A stretch of DNA of 48,055 nt. Origin: Clostridiales bacterium (lineage in GTDB: Bacteria > Bacillota > Clostridia > Lachnospirales > WQUN01). Shown in pieces: positions 28,101-35,518 of this stretch. How positions within the stretch are numbered: the first letter of the stretch is position 1; each line of letters opens with the position of its first letter. Under the pieces are notes generated by a model. It had not been told where the DNA came from. It was given only the letters and a program-made list of their open reading frames with translations, and did not search any database. The position numbers were made by a program, and so were the translations under genes. The stretch is from the NCBI GenBank assembly GCA_031269465.1, contig JAISZB010000006.1:1-48055 (forward strand). The letters are read 5' to 3'.

Positions 28101-31085
28101 CATTACAATAGAGAGGATAATAGGCCGTATACAGTTACATTCTCCAACAGCAAGAAGAAAATAGAAATCAATGTAAAAAAATTGCTGGTTGGAGATCTTG
28201 ACCCTGACAACAAAGAGTTTACATTCACAGCTCATATCACCAGCGACAGAATGTTTAAGCTTGTTGATCCAAAACCGCCTGTGGGTGGCCAAGCGCTTAT
28301 ATCTGCTACGGATTTGACTATACCGGAAAATCCATCTGCAGGTGATCTAGCGTGGGATGAACCTCAATATATTGATTACACTTTCAATCTGAAAAAAGAT
28401 CAAGACTTGAATTTGGCTTTTATAGTTGATGATCCCTTGCAAGGCATTTACTACGAAATAAGAGAAACCGGCGTAACAAACGCTCCCATCTCAGACTACA
28501 TAACGACTGCCGAGAGCATCGCCAACGGAAGCGTTGCGGGGAACCTCGCAGAAGGATACGCTTATAATTTGGATAATATTATTTTCAAGAATACTTACGC
28601 TCCAAATGAGGTAAAGCTGTATAAAGTCACCGGAAACAGCCTGGACAAGGGAGTTGGCGCCGTTTTCTCCGCTGAAGACATGACGGGAGTGACAGATCAA
28701 TCAGCAGGCACCCCTGTCAGCCTCTATTACGTCTATACAATAAATGTGCTTGACGCCCCGGCAGACGCCACCGGTGATATATTCAAATTGGTTCCTAGTG
28801 AGGGAACCCCTGAAGGAGATTATCAATCCCTTGAGGAGGCCGGAATAATAATCGAAGAAATCACTCCGCCAGATGACTATGACTGCTGGACTGTCTTCGA
28901 AGTCAAAACGCCGCTTCCCCTTATAACATTGCAGATACAAGGAGACGGAATAAACACTTACGCCACTGCATACTCCAATGACGACGACTCCAAAAACAAC
29001 CTTTTCGTGCTCTCGCCTGAATACTGCAATGTCTACCTGGACAATCGCAACCACGACATCCCCCTTACACTCTATATTACCAGCCAGGGGGCGGATGTGA
29101 CGATGACTGCCATCGGATGGGAAAGAGGAACAGACAGACAGCTTCGAATCATAGGCGATTTCACCTCTGGCGGAGCTGATGGAGACGCTTATTCATTTGT
29201 CTATAAAGGAAATGGGGGAATCGGCAGTCTGAGGCCTCTAAACGGTGTTTATAATTCAGTCAGGGTTCTATATCAAAACACATGGAACATTAATCCAAAT
29301 GGAATTCATGGGTTCGTTTTAGCGGATCCATATGATGGCAACTGGAAATTTGTGTATGGAAGTTCCCGCGCAGACCAGCTGGGCTTCTTCACTTTAGGAG
29401 ATGAATCTCGAACACAGCAAGGAAGAATTGAGATGCTTCCCAAGACAGTAATAGATTCCAGCGGAGCAACTCAAACAGATCAAGGATTGCTTCCAGGCCA
29501 TCTTTACTCAATTAAAGAATTGTCAGTAAACACTGATTTTTATGATGAATTGGATTTCATCCCTAAATTTAGAACTACAGACAGCGAAAGCTTCGCATTG
29601 TTCTGGGCTGATGAAAGCACTAGCAATACAAAGGATTACTACATATCCCCAGACGGAAAGTCAATTGTAATAAACAATGCCTCCAAGGGGAACTCAAGGG
29701 GTTCAATAACTGTGAAAAAGGCGATTGACAAAGCCTGGTACCCTCATGGAAATCCGATATTCACCTTTAAGTTGGAGCAGTTCAACACAGGAGACTCAAA
29801 GATGGAGACTCCAATCAAAACAATGTATGGGCATATAGAGTTTAGAAGTACTGACGACGCTGCCAATCCCCATGAGTATGTGTTTGCCAATCTCAGCGTC
29901 GGCTACCAATACAGGGTTACTGAACTTAAAACGCTTAGATATGAACCGGCCCAGTCTTCACCCCTAACTGAAACGGCAAACCCGGAAAACCCGGCAAACG
30001 GCTCTAGTCCTACTGATGGAGTCTTTGTATTTGATGCTTTTAATTACCACGGCGAAATTCTCTTTGCAAATGAAAAAGTTTACGACGCAAAGTACAGCCA
30101 TACAAGCATTTTGAAGAATCACTTTGCCATACTTGCTCCTTCTCCATCCGTCACTCCTCCATATGTGCCTCCTGAGCCGATAATACATACAGTTACATTT
30201 CATGCTGCAGATAGCTATGCGGGAACTCAGAAGGAAATCGTCAAGTACGTGATAGATGGAGGGTACGTTAAAATCGATGACTTTCCTCCTGGTTTCCATG
30301 GAGAGTCGGCCAGCAGCATCATATGGGACACTAAGTATACAGGAGAAAATCCAAGAAAATTTGACGCAGCTCAAACTCGGCTGGAGTATTACCCGATAGA
30401 CGATAATTATGATGTATATCCGTATACAAACACTGATAGCTATGACATCACGTTTAAGAGATACGACTCATCACGCGGCGGATGGTATGAATCACTACTA
30501 ATGGAGGACATCATCAGAGGAGGCCAATTTGATCTTCCTATCGGGGATCATGACGGCGCCTACTACATTGGCTGGTATACTGATGAAACATTGGAGAACC
30601 ATGTCACATTCTATTCTTTCAACGGCCGAGCGACATACACCGTTTGGGGAAATGCGACTCTGTATGCAGGTGAAAGAGCGTACTTAACGTATAATTACAT
30701 TTATCCCAATGAGCGAGGGGAATCCACGACTGGTCAAACCACCAGGACTGTCACCGAAGATGTCCTTATAGGAAAGCCTGTCAATTTGCCTATGACCGTT
30801 ACGAGCAACACTGCTGGTGAGCATGGCAATGTTGTAAGGCAGATTCTCGAACGTGCACCATCGAACTGGCAGTATTGGTTACCGACTTTCACCATTACCG
30901 AATCGTATGGGTGGTGGTCGACGACCTACTCTTTGAGTCAGGTTGTTGGATGGTACAGTGTACCGCCTATTCATCAACAAGGAACTCTAGGCGGATACTT
31001 TCCACAAGCAGCGACAAAATACGACAATGGTGATGTAAGTCTAAAACCAACCGGAGACACTACAATATATGCAGATTGGGATTAA
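25128..31085 (+). CDS. Giant fibro-slime surface protein, 1985 aa (right arm)
   Basis: The signal peptide has a long basic n-region (KHWRKR) and ends near residue 39 (SPVQG). The order of parts equals that of the left giant. A shared N-terminal domain (about 50-185, FETDEAKLEFYKKYP, ISAAYIVMNALESQ) leads into an acidic linker to about 460. The fibro-slime domain (about 470-848) has YFDVDFFNYIGTI, GDDDLWVYIDGKLALDLGG and HTMNVFYLDRHP, with a Ca-binding-like DVNGDGEIDDSD loop inserted near 645. Ig-like modules start near 1013 (INVKKLLVGDLDPDNKEFTF) and 1524 (GSITVKKAIDKAWYPHG). InlB-like beta-repeats run from about 1684 to the end (TIYADWD). There is no sortase motif or membrane anchor. GGAGGG precedes the ATG. 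It is the first gene of the right arm; probable role adhesin or matrix scaffold. Confidence 0.85.
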   Translation: MQALRKALSKIFSFVKHWRKRAISFVLFAAVIVSPVQGDDLSKEQLPIFEADNKVQITFTVDQFWSLYEEALEKNRIFNPSSAELPFETDEAKLEFYKKYPESTQWHLLSIATSEGFVDLDAYTSSSALRLVPEGISAAYIVMNALESQLHIIVSSNDNTIFNVHIDNSDEPIMASVKKYEEHIATIVSNPVSTSDASKNDHDDEPDVNSSEPNGDFGEKDDEGDSESIEVDPIISEEPIETADISEEPDGLIENPEDASISPAASEEPSEDIDEVLDEESEGYIEQPGENSVLDIVETPVVSEPDEVASEQSELAVENTPPPFYETESAAISPSEPAYAETEEDDSGDSGDLISKAISHLFQANTVYGAEITSGSGIEIPQDSKDEFSDAENEPEIIEVFVELATTEEIEVDVTASEGVDLGGSDTGEGSGLMRAEAALLAAAVTVLAATLPDPDIYEEDEHAGKITDVTYFDVDFFNYIGTINGSSPYATEYEGFNKTETPALGIPQSQYFRFNAGQGLQNAAGNVRMGIAQPELDENGDFHTIFHTYQNGLLFPTDVGDRTQAMQRYYANDNTGIEDDPSTEIDESKTLLSEVYPDYRMPFEKNGNSYIFSTEQNNAIVGSNARHIHVAPSGQVVDVNGDGEIDDSDRGSNGEYILDKNINLYEGSQPNLAGIPGFPAVGFFPFSGDKSNEDEKFNFGFKLTVPFIMPDGRRISPSEDMVFNFLGDDDLWVYIDGKLALDLGGIHDKQQGSINFTTGLITIDNSSGAVNANGDLIQGSNTGRVYWYLYREEDKESIPPGMNTVKNIGLDPVEQQYHTMNVFYLDRHPVGANCIISFNIPDYVTNKVKLIKYADPYTDNNEEFIFDVYSTSVAPNGITVPQSNPTPIPEPGAVEIPGGSITPSPDQNPGREPPSENIEVNEITVKHQVVSLSKNEFQYFTLAFDEIKTDYWYKFVEREVPPDRYNTIFLGDNIATGAYDSVYPIETPWIHYNREDNRPYTVTFSNSKKKIEINVKKLLVGDLDPDNKEFTFTAHITSDRMFKLVDPKPPVGGQALISATDLTIPENPSAGDLAWDEPQYIDYTFNLKKDQDLNLAFIVDDPLQGIYYEIRETGVTNAPISDYITTAESIANGSVAGNLAEGYAYNLDNIIFKNTYAPNEVKLYKVTGNSLDKGVGAVFSAEDMTGVTDQSAGTPVSLYYVYTINVLDAPADATGDIFKLVPSEGTPEGDYQSLEEAGIIIEEITPPDDYDCWTVFEVKTPLPLITLQIQGDGINTYATAYSNDDDSKNNLFVLSPEYCNVYLDNRNHDIPLTLYITSQGADVTMTAIGWERGTDRQLRIIGDFTSGGADGDAYSFVYKGNGGIGSLRPLNGVYNSVRVLYQNTWNINPNGIHGFVLADPYDGNWKFVYGSSRADQLGFFTLGDESRTQQGRIEMLPKTVIDSSGATQTDQGLLPGHLYSIKELSVNTDFYDELDFIPKFRTTDSESFALFWADESTSNTKDYYISPDGKSIVINNASKGNSRGSITVKKAIDKAWYPHGNPIFTFKLEQFNTGDSKMETPIKTMYGHIEFRSTDDAANPHEYVFANLSVGYQYRVTELKTLRYEPAQSSPLTETANPENPANGSSPTDGVFVFDAFNYHGEILFANEKVYDAKYSHTSILKNHFAILAPSPSVTPPYVPPEPIIHTVTFHAADSYAGTQKEIVKYVIDGGYVKIDDFPPGFHGESASSIIWDTKYTGENPRKFDAAQTRLEYYPIDDNYDVYPYTNTDSYDITFKRYDSSRGGWYESLLMEDIIRGGQFDLPIGDHDGAYYIGWYTDETLENHVTFYSFNGRATYTVWGNATLYAGERAYLTYNYIYPNERGESTTGQTTRTVTEDVLIGKPVNLPMTVTSNTAGEHGNVVRQILERAPSNWQYWLPTFTITESYGWWSTTYSLSQVVGWYSVPPIHQQGTLGGYFPQAATKYDNGDVSLKPTGDTTIYADWD

Positions 31086-31106
31086 TAGATAGGTTTTACT
31101 TCTAAC

Positions 31107-31164
31107 CCCGCAATGTCCATACGAAATCTTAGTTGTCATTCTCGGTTTAGGATGGCATTGCGGG
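31107..31164 (+). terminator. Hairpin after the right giant gene
   Basis: CCCGCAATGTCCAT pairs with ATGGCATTGCGGG (one bulge) across a loop of about 30 bases, starting 22 bp after the stop codon. No T-run follows, so partial termination or mRNA stabilisation is more likely than full termination. It could separate expression of the giant from the downstream sipW-TasA genes. Confidence 0.5.
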
Positions 31165-31232
31165 ACAATCATAAATTAATCATTATTTTATACACTCTCT
31201 ACTAACTTTCCTATTAATTTAACGACTAAGAG

Positions 31233-31751
31233 GTGAAGCCTATTGCTCTAATAGCAAAAACATGCCGCATAATTTCCGTAGCGATTCTTTTTTGCATAGG
31301 CGCCGCAGCCTTAGGATTATTTATCGCCAATTCAGCGGGCTTCAAGCCTCTTGGGATTTTAGGCGGAAGCATGCGGCCAGCCTACAAAGCTGGAACGCTA
31401 ATATTTGTCAATACGAATATTCCGCCTGAGAAAGTGAAGGTAGGTGATGTAATTACCTATCAAGCAGACAGCAAAACTAGAATCACTCACAGGGTCTATA
31501 GCTTGGACAGGGAGAAGCATACCTTCATCACTAAGGGAGACGCCAATGATGATCCGGATAATTCGCCCATTACATATAGCATGTATGTTGGAGTTGCTGG
31601 ATTTCCGATTCCTGCGATGGGATACCTGCTCATGAATCTGACTGAGAGGAAGTTGACTGGCTCAGGGTTAATCTTGACAGGATTCTTGGCGGCTTCACAT
31701 CTTCTTTATGTTTTATCGGTCAGTCAAGAGAATGAAAACGAGCAGTCATAG
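31233..31751 (+). CDS. sipW: SipW-type (ER-type) signal peptidase I, right arm
   Basis: The 172-aa protein is closely similar to the left-arm enzyme. It has a membrane segment at about 12-32, Ser46 in GGSMRPAY, His86 in ITHRV, the acidic TKGDANDDPD segment, SPITYSMYVGVAG and a C-terminal membrane segment. As in the left gene, the only canonical start (GTG at 31233) overlaps the AGAGGTG ribosome binding site. ATT at 31242 stands at the correct distance and would shorten the protein by three residues. The gene lies right after the giant gene and before the 270-aa client, whereas the left sipW lies two genes further out. It should remove the signals of the TasA-like proteins; whether the two enzymes prefer clients of their own arm is unknown. 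Confidence 0.9.
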   Translation: MKPIALIAKTCRIISVAILFCIGAAALGLFIANSAGFKPLGILGGSMRPAYKAGTLIFVNTNIPPEKVKVGDVITYQADSKTRITHRVYSLDREKHTFITKGDANDDPDNSPITYSMYVGVAGFPIPAMGYLLMNLTERKLTGSGLILTGFLAASHLLYVLSVSQENENEQS

Positions 31752-31814
31752 GAGCTGTTGCATTCGCTCTCTTTCCAGCCTTGCTTGTTTAAGTCTATAT
31801 AGGGAGGTGATTTT

Positions 31815-32627
31815 ACGAATAGAGTAGTAAAAAGAGCCATTCTTTTGATTTTGGCGATAGTTTCCTTCACTTTTTTAGTTATTGTAGGGACGGCGGCCTA
31901 TCTCACAGATCAGACTGAAGTGGCTAATAATACCTTTGCCTTAGGCAATGTGAAATGCGAAATTCTAGAGCCGGCATGGGATGACTTAGGAGAGGATGCC
32001 ATAGTTTCAAGCGGAGGCGTAACGGCTGCGATTATTGATCCTGACAGGCCTGTTGCTAAAGACCCTCGGGTGAAAAATACAGGAACGGATGACGCTTGGA
32101 TAAGGCTTAAAGTTATTATTCCAACATTCAGAGTAACTACATCGGATCCTGAATCAGGAGAACCTTTAATTATAGAAGAGCCCTTATTTATAATCGAAAG
32201 CTGGAATATCAAAGAAACATTTGAATACAACCACGAGACTGCACCTCAGAATACAGTTTCTGGCCATTGGATTAAAGTTAAGACAGGCGAATATCCGCTT
32301 AATGAAGTCTATTACTATTACAACGTGAAGCTAGCGACAGGAGAAGTTACCGAACCCCTTTTCACAGAGGTAAGGCTTAATCCCAAATACATGGAAGGTT
32401 ACTTTGACGGAGACTCATATAGAAGAAGCATAAAGAAAGGCGGCGATTATGGGTCCGAGATGTATGACTACTATTTCCTAGAGGATATAAGCTTGTATGC
32501 TGAAGCTGTCCAGCTTGATTATGATGAAGACGGAGATCTGATTGAAAGCTACGGCGAAGATGATAGTGTAGTTGGTGAGGCAATCGCGAATGTTTTTGCC
32601 AAATACAATATTAGGGCTGTAAATTAA
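31815..32627 (+). CDS. TasA-like SipW-dependent protein, about 270 aa, probable ACG start (right arm)
   Basis: The protein matches the 344-aa left protein in segment order: NNTFALGNVKCEILEP, KDPRVKNTGTDDAWIRLK, EPLFIIESWNIKE, TEPLFTEVRLNPKYMEGYF and ISLYAEAVQ. An ideal ribosome binding site, GGGAGGTG (31802-31809), is followed five bases later by ACG at 31815. Reading from there gives NRVVKRAILLIL, the basic n-region expected of a SipW-type signal. The only in-frame canonical start is TTG at 31845, which has no ribosome binding site and would remove all basic residues. I therefore annotate an ACG start. The closely spaced sipW lies upstream (about 60 bp), so the two are probably co-transcribed. 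Role: secreted fibre-associated subunit, exact function unknown. Confidence 0.75.
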   Translation, partial: TNRVVKRAILLILAIVSFTFLVIVGTAAYLTDQTEVANNTFALGNVKCEILEPAWDDLGEDAIVSSGGVTAAIIDPDRPVAKDPRVKNTGTDDAWIRLKVIIPTFRVTTSDPESGEPLIIEEPLFIIESWNIKETFEYNHETAPQNTVSGHWIKVKTGEYPLNEVYYYYNVKLATGEVTEPLFTEVRLNPKYMEGYFDGDSYRRSIKKGGDYGSEMYDYYFLEDISLYAEAVQLDYDEDGDLIESYGEDDSVVGEAIANVFAKYNIRAVN

Positions 32628-32806
32628 ACGCTGTTGCTCCTTAATGCTTTGACAGTTAATTGCAATTCAATTTTATAAAAACACATTTTTGCAAATATAT
32701 TACTTCTTTTAACCTTTAAGCATGTACAAAGTATAGGGAGGCGCATACTTCTAAAAACGAAGCTATCAATGTCTCTGACAACCATCCTTTGATAAGGAGT
32801 TTGACA

Positions 32807-32824
32807 ATGAGGGGGAAAAAATGA
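32807..32824 (+). other. Five-codon mini-ORF overlapping the next start
   Basis: ATG AGG GGG AAA AAA TGA follows AAGGAG at usable spacing, and its stop overlaps the ATG of the 373-aa gene (ATGA). Its body provides the GAGGGGG ribosome binding site of that gene. It could couple translation, or be coincidental. Confidence 0.3.
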
Positions 32825-33942
32825 ATGGCAAGAGGAAATTAATTCTTATGATGGTGGCAGCAGCCTGCGCGGTATCCTTATGCATAGGCGGCACCTTGAT
32901 GTTTTTAACGGACACAACTGAGATTGCCACTAATGTAGTGACGCTGGCAAACAAGCCTTTAAGCATTAAGTTGCAGGAGACTGGGTGGGCGGATTGGAAT
33001 CATAACAACACAGTTGATTATAAGGAAGAATCCTTGCCTAATGACTCCGATGGCGACTTTTACTGGGAGTTCACAACGCCAGGTGATAGCGATATTTCAG
33101 ATGGGCCATATCCTGATGGTGAAGGTGATTTTGGCTATAAAGATATAGTTGCAGGAGAATTCCTTGGCATAGAATACCCCAGTAACTTAATTCCCAATGA
33201 AACTATCTACAAAGCTCCAAGGGTTGTTCATGTTTCAGGAGTCAATGCCTATCTTAGAGTATTGGCAAAGGTTACAGTGAAAAATAGCGATGGCGATGAT
33301 GCTTCCACTGATCTGTCGAAAACATTTTCAGGACTTTATGGGAATGCTGGGGCAAATGACTTTAGGTATATACGCTACGACTCGTATGGCAATATGATCG
33401 ATTCTAGTGGAAACACAACAAATATTCAAAACAATGCAATTGTTGATTGCTCTGAAATGACTCTAAAAAGTTTTATTCAGTCTCTCTTTGCAAGCGCCAA
33501 TACGAATCAATTCAACTGGGAGTATGAACCTGAACCTTCTTCCAATAGCTTAGAAGGATATTATTATTATGTAAATAACGGGCAAAATCCTGAAACGCTT
33601 TCTGAAGATGGCAAGCTTGGCTTAACAAGTACCGGAGATACTTCATTTGAGAAAAATGATGTGCCTCTAGCGGAATTCGGAGACGGAGGAGCTAATGGAG
33701 AAATAGCTACAGCTCCATTATTCACTTCAATTAAAATTCCGGTATTTACTAATGCTATGCAAAGCATTTTAAGCAGATACGAAATCTCCGTTCAATTTCA
33801 AGCGCAAGCAGTTCAAGCCGAAGGAAACGGCAATGGCATGGATTGGGAAGCAACTTTCTTTGAACTTGAAAATGCTATTTCAGCCGCTTCTCCAACATCA
33901 AGGCCTTATCCATACCCAACGCCAGTACAGCCTCCTAATTAA
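32821..33942 (+). CDS. TasA-like SipW-dependent fibre protein, 373 aa (right arm)
   Basis: It starts MNGKRKLILM and has the SipW-type signal GGTLMFLTDTTEIATNVV (about 23-40). DWNHNNTVDYKE (about 58-69) has perfect EF-hand-loop spacing, and DSDGDFYWEF starts at 75. Core segments APRVVHVSGVNAYLRVLAKV, APLFTSIKIPVFTNAM and VQFQAQAVQ place it with the TasA/CalY-like subunits of this locus, closest in layout to the 409-aa left protein. The tail is Pro-rich (YPYPTPVQPP). GAGGGGG lies just before the ATG. The gene is followed by an unusually long gap (1.6 kb) before the next paralogue. Confidence 0.8.
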   Translation: MNGKRKLILMMVAAACAVSLCIGGTLMFLTDTTEIATNVVTLANKPLSIKLQETGWADWNHNNTVDYKEESLPNDSDGDFYWEFTTPGDSDISDGPYPDGEGDFGYKDIVAGEFLGIEYPSNLIPNETIYKAPRVVHVSGVNAYLRVLAKVTVKNSDGDDASTDLSKTFSGLYGNAGANDFRYIRYDSYGNMIDSSGNTTNIQNNAIVDCSEMTLKSFIQSLFASANTNQFNWEYEPEPSSNSLEGYYYYVNNGQNPETLSEDGKLGLTSTGDTSFEKNDVPLAEFGDGGANGEIATAPLFTSIKIPVFTNAMQSILSRYEISVQFQAQAVQAEGNGNGMDWEATFFELENAISAASPTSRPYPYPTPVQPPN

Positions 33943-35518
33943 GGCGCCTAATCCTAGGCTGTTGTATATTGACAGCTCATTTTGAGATTGTATTGTTCAA
34001 TGCTTTCAACAGGGAGTTCGTTCAGGGTACAAATGAAGCTTTGGGATATTATTATCTTATAAAAAGTGAATAAATGCTGTATCTTTGATGTCAGAGCAAA
34101 ACTTGACTAAAGCTTCAGGATGGATTAATGGAGCAAACGATCCTATTAATATCATTTTTCCAAGTCTAGTACATATTGCTTTGCCCAGGCAGTGCAAAAA
34201 GATGGCAATGGCTGCCAGGGGCTGGGGAACAACGGCTGCAGAAGCAGAAGATAGTATCGAAGAAATCCAACTTGGGCGAGCTCTTCTCTGCGTCCAAAGA
34301 AGATGGAAGCATTGAAGCCAAAGCAAAAATAGGTTCCGGCGGATTTGTTGCGCCTGCTGCCAGCATATCAAGCCGCGACAAGCAGATAGTAACGCCTGGA
34401 CAATCCTATTCTTTGATAATAAATGCGGAGACAGAGACGTCTGATGAAGATGAATGATGCCTTAATCTTAGATCCCAAATGGCATAGCTTATGAGATGCC
34501 TGGCAAAGGATAAGGCGAAGCGCAAAGGAGGAATCTATTTGGTTAAATTGATCCAATGAGTTGAAATGCAGGCATTGTACAGTCGATGAAAGTTGAGTTC
34601 AATTGCCATTGCGGTTAAGCCATCCATAAACAATGCTCTCTATCTGCAAAGAGGCTTAAACCGCTTGGCGTTCTCTTCAGTGCATCAGCAGCAAGCGGTG
34701 TCTTTGCGAAGGCTTTCAGTATACTATCTTGCCGGAAAGCGGGAATAACACTTGAAAGAAAAGAGCCTAGATTTACCAAACTATAAGGGCAGCTGCGTTG
34801 AACGGTGTCCTTTAGCTTTCGATGCGTCTGTTTTTACATCTATCCATCCTATGCAATGGGACTTGTGCATGTCAGAAAAATCAGAATAGAAGCTTTTTAC
34901 AGAGAAGTATTTCACGCAAGCTCCATTTCAGCTTGCGGAGGGTTGGTTTTAGCCGCTGCAAAATCTAAAGGGATTCAGGCGGCGGCTAACCGGGAGCCAG
35001 ATGTCTCAGGTTCCGTCAATAAAAAATTGAAGCGGAGCTGCATTGGCGAAGCTTACAGAGCGCCCCGCATTGCAGTCGCTCTGATTCTGGAAGCCACGCG
35101 GCATTTGGAAGAGGCGATTATGTTTCTTTCCTATATCGCGCAGGCGACTGCATCCAGCATCACAGGAGAGAAAAAGGCGGCATTGGATTAATGATCCCGA
35201 GATAATTTGAAGGGCAAGCCCTTCAACGGGAAATAGCGGAATTCCCAATGGCTGGGGTGCATGGGGGCCGATTGCTTCAGATAATAAGCTCAAAGAACTC
35301 GAGCAGATTCTTCGACAATCATTGCAACCATGATTAGAACTCACAGAATGCCGCGTCAACGCCCTTGCTGGCGACTATCCCCATCCAAGCGGATGAGGTT
35401 CAAAGCGATTGTCGTCAGAAGCGTGTACATTAACGGGTTATAATTACATACTGATAAAGCATTGGATAAAGATTGCCATGCTGCACATTATTTCATTACA
35501 ACAGCGGAGGGAAAGCAA
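33943..35518 (+). other. 1.6-kb gap in the right arm, no supported gene
   Basis: The corresponding gaps in the left arm are only about 200-300 bp. Several open frames of 60-130 codons occur here on both strands (for example one ending near 34457 and one at 34805-35191), but none has a SipW-type signal, a recognisable domain or a good ribosome binding site. It may hold a decayed paralogue or foreign insertion. The segment just before 35519 presumably carries the promoter or leader of the 455-aa gene. Confidence 0.4.

Noticed and set aside
14421-31085. Giant proteins as sortase-anchored adhesins
   Set aside because: Neither C-terminus contains an LPXTG-like motif, hydrophobic segment or basic tail.
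31845-32627. TTG at 31845 as the start of the 270-aa gene
   Set aside because: It has no ribosome binding site and would remove the basic n-region; ACG at 31815 has an ideal site and restores the signal.
34057-35191. Several 60-128-codon frames between two TasA-like genes
   Set aside because: None starts with a SipW-type or other signal peptide, and none shows the conserved TasA-like segments.
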